This document shows positions 1 to 10,564 of a stretch of DNA of 64,000 nucleotides, piece after piece (positions within the stretch are counted from its first letter, which is position 1; each line of letters opens with the position of its first letter). The notes below the pieces were generated by a model that ran no database searches, had not been told where the DNA came from, and worked only from the letters and a program-made list of their open reading frames with translations. The stretch spans positions 124,001-188,000 of the forward strand of contig JAJGOT010000203.1 of the NCBI GenBank assembly GCA_022457155.1, written 5' to 3'. Source of the stretch: Cladopsammia gracilis. Taxonomy: Eukaryota; Cnidaria; Anthozoa; Scleractinia; Dendrophylliidae. Both the position numbers and the translations under genes were made by a program.

Positions 1-241
1 CCACTACTTTTTTGCTGCACAGTCTCCAACGAAGATCGTTGCTATCCACAATGCCTCAAAAGAAGCATAGGCTCGAGTCAATAAATTGCCTGCGGCTCAT
101 TTGTTTATATTCAGGCATTGAATAATTTAATCTGTGAAATTATTCAATAATGTTTTCCGTGAAAAATGGTGCTGATCAACAGACGCCCTGTAATGAAAAG
201 GGTACAAATAAATGTTGAGCCACGTAGCACTGGTGATACAA
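1..241. other. Intergenic, no feature seen
   Basis: AT-rich sequence without a convincing reading frame, RNA motif or repeat arm. It ends exactly where the left arm of the tRNA-derived foldback begins. Confidence 0.4.
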
Positions 242-369
242 GCAAGGAATCAGAGAATTAACTCTGTGTGTAAATTATAGTGCTAAGGTAAACCCATAAA
301 TTTCCCTGTACTGAGCGTTAGCCCTAGTAAGGAAATGAGGGACCACACGAGGGAAAGAAAAAAATCTTT

Positions 370-442
370 GACCTCGGTGGGATTCGAACCCACGACCTCC
401 GGATTAGATCTTCCGTTGCTCTACCGCTTGAGCCACGAGGCC
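370..442 (-). pseudogene. tRNA-like body, left arm
   Basis: This 73 nt stretch has a 7 bp acceptor stem (GGCCTCG/CGAGGTC with one wobble), a D arm with an A-box, and a T arm with loop TTCGAAT (B-box). The anticodon arm is irregular: a 4 bp stem closes an 8 nt loop, so no anticodon can be assigned. It is a tRNA pseudogene or SINE head with a possibly intact internal pol III promoter. Confidence 0.6.
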
Positions 443-505
443 GTATGGAAGCAGATCGCGGGTAATACCACTTACCACCTTATCACCCACTATCTGCTCC
501 CGTAC

Positions 506-578
506 GGCCTCGTGGCTCAAGCGGTAGAGCAACGGATGATCTAATCCGGAGGTCGTGGGTTCGAATCCCACCGAGGAT
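506..578 (+). pseudogene. tRNA-like body, right arm
   Basis: Mirror copy of the left-arm tRNA-like body. The A-box and B-box are kept. The anticodon stem is a perfect 5 bp (CGGAT/ATCCG) but the loop has only 6 nt, and the 3' acceptor strand ends CGAGGAT, which breaks the last pairs. It is unlikely to be a functional tRNA. Confidence 0.55.
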
Positions 579-807
579 AAAGATTTTTTTCTTTCCCTCG
601 TGTGGTCCCTCATTTCCTTACTAGGGCTAACGCTCAGTACAGGGAAATTTATGGGTTTACCTTAGCACTATAATTTACACACAGAGTTAATTCTCTGATT
701 CCTTGCCCTATAATGAACACTAGGCAAAGGGTATTGTAGTTACTGTGAAAAGGTATCTACCGCCTGTCACCACATTTGTGATGCGAACACAACAGCTATA
801 TATATAT

Positions 808-931
808 ACAGCAGTTTGCAAAAATTTTGAACCCCCCAAAATATATCATTATATCCCTGCTCTCTAACAATGCTATATATCTGGATATAATAATATATTT
901 TGGGGGGTTCAAAATTTTTGCAAACTGCTGT
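808..931. repeat. Foldback MITE with 49 bp arms
   Basis: Arms 808-856 and 883-931 are reverse complements with one mismatch. Both start ACAGCAGTTTGC and contain a run of six C/G next to AAAATATAT. The spacer is 26 bp. There is no coding capacity. Confidence 0.85.
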
Positions 932-937
932 ATATTT

Positions 938-1051
938 AACTATTATAGTGCGAAAGCGCGCGTGATATCGCCTAATACTTAGCCGACGAGGCCGTAGGCC
1001 GAGTCGGCTAAAATTAGGCGATATCACGCAAGCTTGATCGCTATAATAGTT
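938..1051. repeat. Palindromic MITE, ends AACTATTATAG / CTATAATAGTT
   Basis: Inverted arms containing GTGATATCGCCTAAT pair across a central GGCCGTAGGCC palindrome flanked by AGCCGAC/GTCGGCT. It directly follows the 808-931 MITE and abuts the start of the 1052-2041 repeat. A related decayed sequence (ATATCGCCTGATTTTAGCC) lies near 54548. Confidence 0.8.
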
Positions 1052-2041
1052 TTATAATTCAACACATTGATAACAAAGCACAGTTTGAAGTCTTTGAAGA
1101 AAAAATATCCAAGCCAAGCCTTTTATTTTAAAAAAGCTTACATATGTTTTACCGCGCGAAACTTGCAACATCACACGTTTCATGAATGAAAGTGGCGCCT
1201 TTGTCAATATTGTGCAAGCTTGAACACTATAAGTTAACTGTTTTGTAATTCAACACATTGATAACAAATCACAGTTTCGAGAAAATATTCATTGAGATAT
1301 ACAACCTTTCATTAAGTAAAAAGGCTAACAACAATATTTTCCCTCGCACCATTTCTTCAACATCAAACAGCGAATGCCGAAACTTTTGCTAAGCTAAAAT
1401 AAATTTAGCGTACACAATCAGTTGAGAGTTTCTACAAAGAGCTTTCGTCTACTCAAAGAACGGGACAAAGTAGTGACTACAAGAATTAAAACACAGTAAA
1501 ATGGCATAGAATGTCTTAGTTACAAGTGTTTGATATCTTGAAAAGGTCAATTCAGAATGAAAACAAATTGAACAAACACACGGCTACGAACCTAAACATA
1601 GCGGCGAAAAGTCGGAAAGATCGGCAGCGTGGACAGTATGCAACAAAAATTCACAGCTAAAGGATACAAGAAACGGTTAAAACATCGTACCTGTAGTTGA
1701 TTTGGCTTTTTATTCCCTTCCATCAGCACCAAATTTTCAAACATCGAAGTACGAGCTGCGTCAATCAATGTTGTTTACAAACTTGGAATGCTCGTTTCTT
1801 AGCTCCTACAGCCGTAATGACGAGATCAGAAACTATTCTGAAGAAGCATCAAGCCTATATCATATTCCAGAGGTGATTACCAAAGGAATTTTACGAAAAT
1901 TGTGCTCCTTCATTCACTCCTTGTCGAGCGGTCAAACTTTGAACCAGTTTTCATTCAGCTACGCCAAGAAACACTGCGACCCGGCAGTACAGCGACCGCG
2001 ACAACGCGAAAATTTCGCGCCTTTTTTGTCCAATCATGTGA
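1052..2041 (+). repeat. 1.3 kb repeat, copy A, left part (split by the 5.4 kb element)
   Basis: Reverse-complement homologue of 53460-54570: shared landmarks include AATTCAACACATTGATAACA, the stretch around 1700-1760 (rc near 54020-54050) and CAATCATGTGA at the break. The copy is interrupted at 2041 by the 5,420 bp TIR element and resumes at 7462. Within it, ~1031-1110 and ~1215-1290 are a diverged direct duplication. Frames at 1702-2085 are not conserved in the other copy and are not called as genes. Confidence 0.8.
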
Positions 2042-2127
2042 AACAGGAGTCAAATTGTTCCTGGAGTGTCAAAATGTTTTTGTAGTTCAGGATAATATTC
2101 GTACCATACGGTGTTTTACGGTTATTA
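2042..2127 (+). repeat. Left terminal inverted repeat
   Basis: Identical over 86 bp to the reverse complement of 7376-7461. The identity stops sharply after ACGGTTATTA. Confidence 0.9.
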
Positions 2128-2960
2128 TCCGTACTTTAGGCGTCAAAGTAGTATATTAACCGTAAAATGTTGTTTTTTAAGAATATTAACCTTGAAAGAC
2201 GCCACTTACGATTATTATGCGTGTAAAATACGCATAATAACCTGAAAAAGTACGCATAATAACGGTATGTGGCGCGCTTTCAGGTTATTACTCGTATTAT
2301 GTACGAAAAGTTGGATCGAGAGAGATTGTCCCGAATGCGGCCGCCATTACAGGAAAGATTCTAGAGGGATGATATTAAGAAACGGATGAGCATTTCTTTA
2401 AAAATAGTATTTATGTGAAGTCTATTCCTCTTAACCTTTCCATTGAGCAAGTTAACGACTGAATTTTTTTTCGAAACAACTAGCATTTTGAAAAAGTTCT
2501 GCGGAGTCGCAGCGATGCGAAGCATCACAGAGCGATCGAGTGTCGACTTGAGGAACTGTTGTCGCTGTTGAAATCCACTGTTGCACTATTAAAACTAATG
2601 TCCGCTTCCAATGATAAAATAAAACAAGTACCTGTATGTTTACTGATTTAAATGCCTACAAAATTAAGGAAGATCAACTTTACACAACGAAATATAACTC
2701 CACAGCAATGACCAAATTCAGTTCCACGATTTACGGCCGGCGAAGGATTCAATTGAAAGTGGCCGGACGAATAAAACTCCAAGATTCGCGGTTCGTATTT
2801 CACCATGGAAAAAGGGAGATGTGTGCCGTCCCAGAAAGGCCGTTTTCTTTTGAAAGTTAATGATTATTTGAAAGAAATAGCAGAGAAAAACAAACAAAAA
2901 GTTGGCAAAACTGCCAGTCAACATAGAGACGACTTAAATATTAAAATTTAAGGCACTATG

Positions 2961-3050
2961 CAGTGTGCCGACCAGTGGTACAGTGGTAGTGCGCTCGGCT
3001 ACAAGACCGGCATTTGATAGAGATCGCAAGTTCGAATCCAGGTGACGCGA
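2961..3050 (+). repeat. tRNA-derived SINE head inside the 5.4 kb element
   Basis: Contains an A-box-like TGGTACAGTGGTAGTGCGC and a B-box GTTCGAATCC about 45 nt downstream, followed by a T-rich tail (3051-3120) that would read as pol III stop signals. The anticodon arm is not clear, so no isotype is given. It resembles the tRNA-like core at 30981-31056 (shared GGTGGTACAGTGGTA-type box). Confidence 0.55.
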
Positions 3051-3403
3051 TTTTTTGTTTTCTTTTCCCTTGTTTTTTTTTTCTTTTTTTCTTTCTTTCT
3101 TTCTTTTCTTCTTCTTTTCTTTTTAGAACCGTTGTGGCTAAAAGTCGCGTAATTTAAGCCAATTTCTTCTTCAGTTTTATTTTTATTTTGTTTAAATAGT
3201 CTAAAAACACAGTTGCTGAGCTGCGGCGAGGCAAGATATCACAGTTCCGTTTTTTATACATTCGACCGAAATGCAGCCAAGCTTTTTTATCAATAATTTA
3301 TCGTTTTAAACACTGGAAACTGTATTAAGCAATAGGCCGCATTTTCTATGCGTTTACCGGCGCTATTAAAAACCGCTTGGAATTTTGAGAGAACATTCGA
3401 AAA

Positions 3404-3880
3404 ACTTGTAAATCACGAGCCGTGCTTTTTCCGTGTTATCACAACATCCCGCCTGGGTTTATAACGTCATTGAACTCATAGAAGAATGTGGTCTATTGCT
3501 TTTTACGAAATAACTATGGAAAACGTCTGTTGAAGAGAGCGCTTTGTTATAATTTTTGGCCGATCAAGATGCTTATTCTCCTCACTCCATTAATACATTC
3601 ATCGAATGCTGCGGGAAAACCAATCAAAGCGACTGAACTTGACTAGCTTGGAAAGCTTGTAAATCACGGGCCTCCCTTTTCTCGTGTTCTCCCAACATCC
3701 CGCGTGAGTTTATAACGCCGGTAAACACATAGAAATGTGGTCTATTGTGTTTACGAAATAACTAAAGAAAACGACTGCATGTTGAAGAGAGCACATTGTT
3801 GTAATTTTGTGTCGATCAAGATGCGTATTCTCCTTACATTTGCATCGGATGACACGGAAAACCAATCAAAGCGGCTGAAC
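3404..3880. repeat. Diverged tandem duplication inside the 5.4 kb element
   Basis: Two units about 265 bp apart share CTTGTAAATCACG, GTTTATAACG, GTGGTCTATTG, ACGAAATAACTA, TTGAAGAGAGC and GATCAAGATGC in the same order. The frame at 3737-3979 covers one unit only and is not conserved as coding. Confidence 0.7.
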
Positions 3881-4001
3881 TTGATTGAACTTGACTCGCT
3901 GCCACAGAGAAGTGAGAAAACACTCACAGGTTCAATGAAAGCGACGAAAAGTTTTAGCGCTTTGAAATTCACCAGCTGAAATTTATCAGCTGAAAGAAGA
4001 A

Positions 4002-4220
4002 ATGTATTCAATGATCCAAAAGTACTTTGAAGGGGAAATCCAAAAAATTGTCCGGAATCTGCCGCCGCAAAAGAGAATATGCGAGGAAACTTTCGAAGCC
4101 TACAAACTTTGTTTTGGATTCAAAGATTGCCTTCTTGTCAGCATTTTTTCAATTGGAATAAAGGTTAGTTACAGAAACGCAGCTTCTAAATCTCTTTTCG
4201 ACATTATGAACTTACTTTGA
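4002..4220 (+). other. Unrecognised 72-codon frame inside the 5.4 kb element
   Basis: An ATG-initiated frame of 72 codons within the TIR element, rich in basic and aromatic residues, with a GGTTAGT at ~4162 that could be a splice donor. I do not recognise the product and see no transposase motif. A neighbouring 74-codon frame at 4302-4526 begins with a hydrophobic stretch. Both may be chance frames or relics of a lost transposase. Confidence 0.2.
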
Positions 4221-4974
4221 AGCCTACTGTGATGCCCGTACTTTTTCACATTTTCAGTGATGAATGAAAACAAAGATCATTGTTTTTTATAACCTGACAA
4301 ATTGTTGGATCGTTTCATGCAAATTTTCATTGTCTGCTTGCTGACCATCCCAGTGCTTGGACATAATCAGAATTTAAACTGTATCTGCTGCAACTACAGA
4401 AATTTGCTCTCCAAAACAAAACACGACAGCGTAAAAGGAATCGGCGCAATTCTCCTAAAAAACAAAGCGATAGTTTTCAATTCCACTGTGAAAATCAGAC
4501 TTATTGATAAGCTTATGTTATCTTAGAATTTGTAGGCACATTTATAACATTCAGTTGAAAGGACACACCTTAATCCTTCAGTGGAACTCAGTTTAATTAT
4601 GAAATACGAGATCGTCGAAATGATTCGATAAATTTGTATTGTATAAAACAACTACTATGCAGTCGTTCGCGGCATTTCCTTTCCCAGAGGAAGGGTAAAG
4701 CATACACAACAAGTAATGACAAATTATTTCTTTTTTGTGTTTAGCATTTAAATTATTTGCAAATTAGTTGGAGATTTTATATACCATGCGCGATTTAGGG
4801 GAAACACTTATTCTATTGTTAAAACAATAGAATATAAGAACACAAAAGAACGACAATACAATAGAATACAATACCATAGAATATATTAGAATACATAATT
4901 TTGCCTAATACAATGGAAGTGTACAATGTACAATGGAGCTGACACCCTAAATCGGGCATCATATGAGATTTTAA

Positions 4975-5215
4975 AGGCAAGGTACGTTTGATCACATTCG
5001 TATTCGTACAACAGGTCCGGATGAAAGGTACGCTTAATAATCGTTTTACGCGCGTGCCGTTTAATTTTGTTCACTTTGAGTTCTGTTCATTCGTAGAACA
5101 GGTGTGATGCATGGTACGGTTAATAACCGTATAACGCATTTTTCCGTTATTTTGATCGCGTTCAGTTCTGTGCATTCGCATGACAGGTCTGATGGAAAAA
5201 TACGGTTAATAATCG
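4975..5215. repeat. Three diverged ~100 bp repeats with GGTTAATAAYCGT motif
   Basis: Three units each read roughly 'CATTCG-tat, ACAGGTCYGATG, GGTACGSTTAATAATCGT'. The TTAATAACCGT core matches the motif in the subterminal arrays of the same element. Confidence 0.55.
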
Positions 5216-5606
5216 TCAGTTGAATCACATCTTGCATGTGTTTCTCGTTATTTTATTTGTGAAGCTTTGCGCTTTTTTCGCCTTCCAAAAACTGATAAAT
5301 CTGTAAGATATTTTAATTTAGCTAATAGACTCTATAGAGTGAATTTTTTTTCCAATGACAGCTCAGTTCGCTATAACATACATGTGGAATTTTGTTCGAA
5401 TTCGCCTGATTTCCTCAAAGTCCTTTGACTCCTAGCTTTTATCAAGGAAATTCAACAATTTATAAAAAATTGCAAATTCCACCCTTCTGAATCAACTATA
5501 AACTGAAAAGTTCAAGACACCATAACAAAATGCTTCTCCGTAGCTTCTGTTTAAATTTAAAAGCTACCATTTCACCCACACTTCAAAGATTTAAAACCAT
5601 CTTATA

Positions 5607-6470
5607 TAGCATAATAACTGATCAGCACCTCAGAAAAGTGCTCACATTTTAGCCTAAGTTAGGATTTTATTCAATGCCTCAAAAGTTACAACTATCTCAC
5701 ATAATAAAAAAATACCAATGGAATGTTCTATCTTTATTTTAGAAGCAATAAAAAGTTAAATAAAATTGATTATTGGGGAATCATTTTCCACTTTTGTCAC
5801 TGCCCTGCTTTGATAGAAGTTTTTGCCTAAATGATACATTTTTTGAAAGAGAAAATTAACTTGACTTTTTTTTTTGTCTTTTTGTCAATGCTGTTCCACA
5901 TTTTTGGACCCTGAAATGATAGGGAGTACTGCCCTAACCTGAAAGATTTATGGGGAATATATCAATTATGTCTATGACGTGTTCTGTAACTGCGGTAACT
6001 ATTTAACATGACTGTGAATTGATTTGAACAGTTGTTTTAATTTATGTGGTATCTGTCCTGAAAAATACTTAAACATTTAAATTGAAATTTCCAATTTATT
6101 TATCTGTTCCACTTAAGAAGCTTCATTTCTTTAAAATTTAAAAGCCGCCCTTTCCCTATATCCAATTTTAGCTATAATTCTTACTGCCCTTTTCTGAAGA
6201 AGTACAATCATAGATACTTTGAAAGATAGTTTGTTAGCCCAAACAATATTACCGTAGTGAATGTAAGCTTTTAATAGCATCAGTGAACAAATAATAGCTT
6301 AATTTATCCATGTTTAGTTTTTGTAGCTTCTGATCAGCACCTCAGAAAAGTGCAGCTCAATTTTTAAGCTATCATTTGAATGGTCACACTTTTGCCGAGT
6401 TTAGGATTTCATCCAATGACACAAAAGTTACAACTACATCGTACAGAATAATAAACACCACAGGAAGGTA
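5607..6470. repeat. Direct repeat ~720 bp apart in otherwise featureless DNA
   Basis: The block CTGATCAGCACCTCAGAAAA plus GTGC and the following ~110 bp (to CAAAAGTTACAACTA) occurs at ~5617-5700 and again, diverged, at ~6331-6440. No gene was found from 5300 to 7030. Confidence 0.6.
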
Positions 6471-7080
6471 CTAGTTTTATAGTACTGCTCACGGCAGTTA
6501 GCTTTCTTTTGAATCGTCTTCAATAATCCTTAAAAGACTCAATTCACAAGCTCAATTGTTAGAACCAGTTTATGCCAGTAATCAGTTAAAGTAGTCTTGA
6601 TCAGCACACTACTGGGGTGGACCACATGAAAAAATGTGTGAAATTTTTTATCCTTTGAAAAATGGTATGAAATGAATGTGTAAAATTAACGCTATGTGAA
6701 AGAAATGTGAAACTCATTGCAAAATCTAATTTGAGTTTCAATAGTTACAGGTGAAATTGTATTGCCATGTGAAAAAAATATGTGAATTTTTAAGTTTGCA
6801 TTATGTGGAATGCCAGTGATGTGTAATATGAAGTGACAACATTTTTTCAAACTGCAAGATATCTGAGGGCTTTATAAGACTTATAAGACTTTAGTCGTTA
6901 ATTAGCTAATTAACATGTTCGTTGTACAAACAAGTCAAATGAAACTGGCTTTCAATGTCTATTTGAGATAGTCCCGGTTTTTCAATCATGTTCAATTTTG
7001 TGTTTTTGCAGAACCGGTTATGGGCTGAAAATGTAAGTTTAGTAACCGTAAAAGTACGTTAAAAAACCGTAAAAGTACGC

Positions 7081-7375
7081 TTAATGTATTTTTACGATTA
7101 TTAAACGTACTTTCGCGGTAATTAAACGTACTTTTACGATTATTAAACGCACTTTTACGGTTATTAAACGCACTTTTACGGTTATTAAACGCACTTTTAC
7201 GGTTATTAAACGCACTTTTACGGTTATTAAACGCACTTTTACGGTTCTTAAACGTAATTTTACGGTTATTAAACGCACTTTTACGGTTATTAAACGTACT
7301 TTTACGATTATTAAACGTACTTTCGCGGTAATTAAACGTACTTTTACGATTATTAAATGTACTTTTACGGTTGTT
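7081..7375. repeat. Subterminal array, ~14 copies of a 21 bp unit
   Basis: Tandem units of type CACTTTTACGGTTATTAAACG, with variants at both edges (CGTACTTTCGCGGTAATTAAA at ~7103 and ~7310). The array runs straight into the right TIR. The minus-strand frame 7081-7278 is an artefact of this period, encoding a seven-residue repeat. Confidence 0.9.
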
Positions 7376-7461
7376 TAATAACCGTAAAACACCGTATGGT
7401 ACGAATATTATCCTGAACTACAAAAACATTTTGACACTCCAGGAACAATTTGACTCCTGTT
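7376..7461 (-). repeat. Right terminal inverted repeat
   Basis: Perfect reverse complement of 2042-2127, followed at once by the second GTGA. Confidence 0.9.
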
Positions 7462-7685
7462 GTGAACAATACTTTTTCTCTTTTCTTTTCTTCTCTTTTT
7501 TTCCCTTTTTTTAACTAATAGTTCACGCACTTTTTCGCCCCCAAACATGAAATTGCAGCCAGCAGTCATTTTCACTTTCCTTCAAAATGCGAAATTTACC
7601 GCCATCGCTGGTTATACGTCATGTAGACATAACGCATATCGATAACTTTTTGACCATATTTGGGCAGTGTATCAATGTGTTGAAT
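7462..7685 (+). repeat. 1.3 kb repeat, copy A, right part
   Basis: Resumes the repeat broken at 2041, matching the reverse complement of ~53466-53695 (shared CAAAATGCGAAATTTACC, CATATTTGGGCAGTGTATCA). It ends in the (TA)n tract at 7686. Confidence 0.8.
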
Positions 7686-7756
<71 letters not shown>

Positions 7757-7771
7757 ATATATATATTTCTA
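7686..7771. repeat. (TA)n microsatellite
   Basis: About 85 bp of alternating T and A with one interruption near 7755. Confidence 0.95.
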
Positions 7772-7837
7772 TTTTTTAAAAATGTCATTATTTTTTGCAA
7801 ACGGGTGTACAGCGGAGCTCTCTGAACTGATGATAAG

Positions 7838-8290
7838 CTTACCTAAGGTCGGAAGCACAAGAATTAAAATTGCCGACAGGGCTATTTTTCAATTTTAGCA
7901 ATTCTCAAAAACAGTTTTACGCGACCGTCTGCACAGTACATTTAGACTGTACAAAACTGAGTTCACAAACTCAACTTTTTCGCGGTCTAGAATAACTAGT
8001 ATGACTAATTTTCGAATAAATACACCTGTTGCGTATCGAAAATTGCCTGAGAAACTGATTTGGAAATCAAAATTGCATAAAATACACAGACATCTTTGCA
8101 TAAGGCGACGCGAGTGAAATTAGAACTATAAAATCCAAGTCTTGTTTTATGTACATAAAATCGCTTTTCAACCTATGTAATGAATAAAAAACACATAAAA
8201 ATGGACAACCAAAATATTATATTGACAAATTTTATTCAAATATCCATTAGTTTATGTTTAAAGCAAAACGCGTACCATTAGCGCACCGAG
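7838..8290. repeat. Dispersed repeat, first copy
   Basis: Homologous in the same orientation to 15755-16200: shared AAGGTCGGAAGCACAAGAAT, TTTTAGCAATTCTC, TTACGCGACCGT, GCACAGTACATTTAGAC, GAGAAACTGATTTGGAAATC, CGCGAGTGAA. A third fragment of its start is at ~16560. Small frames within are not conserved between copies. Confidence 0.8.
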
Positions 8291-9457
8291 CTGTCTTCGA
8301 TGAAGGAATGGAATTAAAATGGCAAGTTAACATTTATCATTCTACAGTATTATTTTTTTCGCTCTTTGTTTCAGGCTTATTCGCTCAAATCGCTGCCCGC
8401 TGCTCGCAAAGCATGAAGCGCTGAAAGCGTGGATTCTCAAAACATCAAGAACAACTAAAACTAACCTTACGTTGTTTCGTATTCACGAGATGGCTCTTAG
8501 AGCCCTTTGATTCCATTATGTGTACTCGTATTGATCCTAAAAATGGCGTCATAAAATAATAAGCTGTTAGGCGAGTGGGGCGAAAGAATGCCTGTAAACA
8601 TTCTTAACAAAAACATGATACGGTATACCAGATTCTGGTATACCTTCTGATTGATCTATTTTGTCAACAGTCAAGCATTCTCAATGATCTTGTAAAATGC
8701 AATATGGCCGACATGGCATGGCGGAGGGAAGATTTTTTATCAACTCACGCAGAGTTTGAAAAATAGTCGAGCGGGCGAGCTAATGTTTTATGAACAAAGC
8801 GAGTCATCAAGATGCTTGTCGCCGTAAGCGTTATTTATGGACTGTGTTGGATAGCAACACAGAGGCTGGAGACACTGGTTAATAGGCCATTTAAAAACTC
8901 TATCCAACTCACCTTGCAGAAACTCGTAATGAAGGGTCAAAATGCAAGCGAAGTATTGTATTAAATCTAACACTGGACGAGTCCACTCTTTCAAGGGATC
9001 TAGATAATTTGGTTTGAAGCTCGAGTTATATATAATTAAAATTTAAGGCTAAGTACTGGCTTTCAAATTTAGGACTACTTTGATAGACACCACCTTCATG
9101 CATTGAAACCTTGACTTCATTAGATGCATTGAAGCTGCTTGCAAACTTCACGGCGGCAGAATATCACTGAAATAACTTTATTAGTGCTTTATTTTGTCCT
9201 TGTTGACCGGCTTCAATATATAAGGTGCATGGATTTTTTCTTTAGGTAAGACTGAAAATGGAGTAATTCATACGGTATGGTCTCATACATCCCGCATCCT
9301 GATCAGTGAGAAAACGTGAGTTGGACTACTGTAGATCTGATCATGTACAACCAACGACGATACCATCCGATGTAAAAACTTTATTTCATTTCGTTTAACT
9401 ACAAGCTCTAATACAACGTGGAGTTTTGGCAGTCAATCTGCCTTTAGGGGGCAGTAC
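8291..9457. other. Intergenic, nothing supported
   Basis: No exon with plausible splice sites, RNA gene or repeat pair was recognised. Short frames such as 8788-8994 (-) have no coding character. Confidence 0.35.
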
Positions 9458-9588
9458 GCAGCTCTTACAAGGTCTGATTTGCTGAGAAAACAATAGAAAA
9501 AACAACACAACAACGGACCTTAGCCCTGAAAACAATAGAGCTATGTGATACCAATATCCAATGAAATTAGAAGTTGTAAAGAGCTGCG
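9458..9588. repeat. Hairpin-ended repeat, copy 1
   Basis: CGCAGCTCTTAC (9458-9469) pairs with GTAAAGAGCTGCG (9576-9588). The interior shares AAGGTCT, GAAAACAATAG and AAAACAATAGA with 59597-59736, where the end stem has a different but still self-complementary sequence. Confidence 0.6.
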
Positions 9589-9772
9589 TGGTGACCTTTA
9601 TACACATTCAATCGAAGAATTTATAAACATATTAAAAAATTATAAAAACGTTCTTTGGCTATATACATATAGCCATATACAGCGTCACTTTTCATCATCA
9701 CTTTTCCATTTTTATCCATCGAAGGCTGACAACCGAAAGCTCGAAATTTTATAATGTATGTAGCCAGAGAAC

Positions 9773-9773
<1 letters not shown>

Positions 9774-9806
<33 letters not shown>
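9774..9806. repeat. (AT)n microsatellite
   Basis: Short alternating AT tract next to a palindromic GGCTATATACATATAGCC at 9656-9673. Confidence 0.9.
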
Positions 9807-9807
<1 letters not shown>

Positions 9808-9809
9808 AA

Positions 9810-10564
9810 TATGTGTAGTCATAGCTATCGGTTCTTCAAATTTTAAATTTATAAACGTGTTTAAATCAAGCGCCATTAATAGTACCGTTACAGCCAAATT
9901 CGTTGTATCGCGATGCGCGAAATGCAAACTTCGAAAGTTTTCTGGTTCTTCTGTTCCGTCAATCATCTCAGTGGGGGGCGGGATTATAAATTTGCTTGGG
10001 CAGTTTTAATTGAAGACTGAACACGAGATCGATTTATGAAAAATTAAACGAGCTAAATGCAAGAAATACCTGTAAACTGTAAAATATTTGTAACTGGCGT
10101 GATTAAAAGACCAAAACGGAATTCTGATCAAATTTCTTCGATTCTAAAGAGTGTACCGTACGTAAGACAAACTTATAGCCGAAAATTCTGTCGATGAATT
10201 TCATCTTCAAAACCATCTTCAAGATGAATTTGGCTGTAATAGCGCCGTTAATAGCGCTGAAATTAAGACTGATGACAAGCTTTAAAGACGCAGAGTGACT
10301 ACTGAAAAACTACATGAAACATAATGATCACTATATGACCTTTCACTACTGCCGAGTAATGCACACATGTCGCGTGTCACTCGTGTGACAATCGACGCAT
10401 AGTACTTAAAAAATCACAGTTTCATACCTCAGTGTAAGCTACATATGTTATCACAAAACACTATTGAAAAACATGTGTATCACGCGTTTACAACAAACGC
10501 CTTTGGCTACTACTTTCAAAACCACAGTTTTTTGAAGCTGTCGTAGTTTTCCCAGACAGGATAA
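9810..10564. other. Intergenic, nothing supported
   Basis: No reading frame or repeat is supported. A possible splice acceptor (TTTTCCCAGACAG) lies just before the 10565 frame but is out of phase with it. Confidence 0.35.

Larger units (their letters stand above)
242..706. repeat. tRNA-derived foldback: two 215 bp arms around a 35 bp spacer
   Basis: The left arm (242-456) and right arm (492-706) are reverse complements with only scattered mismatches, separated by 457-491. Each arm runs from an outer GCAAGGAATCAGAG end, through a conserved non-tRNA tail, to a tRNA-like body near the centre. It therefore looks like two head-to-head copies of a tRNA-derived SINE-like unit. Apparent reading frames at 335-544 (+) and 404-613 (-) are the same palindrome read on both strands and are not genes. 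Confidence 0.85.
2042..7461. mobile_element. 5,420 bp DNA transposon-like element, 86 bp perfect TIRs, GTGA target duplication
   Basis: 2042-2127 and 7376-7461 are perfect 86 bp inverted repeats starting AACAGGAGTCAAATTG. GTGA stands on both sides (2038-2041 and 7462-7465). The second copy of the host repeat (reverse strand, around 53690-53712) reads CATGTGATCAATAA uninterrupted, which shows the empty site. No transposase is recognised; the longest internal frames (74-86 aa) match nothing I know. It looks like a large non-autonomous element with subterminal ACGGTTATTA-type repeats. Superfamilies with 4 bp duplications include Chapaev, Sola and Academ; none can be assigned from these data. Confidence 0.85.

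Noticed and set aside
335..613. Two mirror-image 69 aa frames
   Set aside because: Both come from translating the arms of a tRNA-derived palindrome on opposite strands.
1702..2159. 127 aa and 85 aa frames
   Set aside because: They lie in the 1.3 kb repeat; the second crosses into the TIR element, and the homologous copy at 53.5-54.0 kb does not keep the frame.
7081..7375. CRISPR-like array of 21 bp repeats
   Set aside because: Units are head-to-tail without unique spacers, lie inside a eukaryotic transposon-like element and share its TIR motif.
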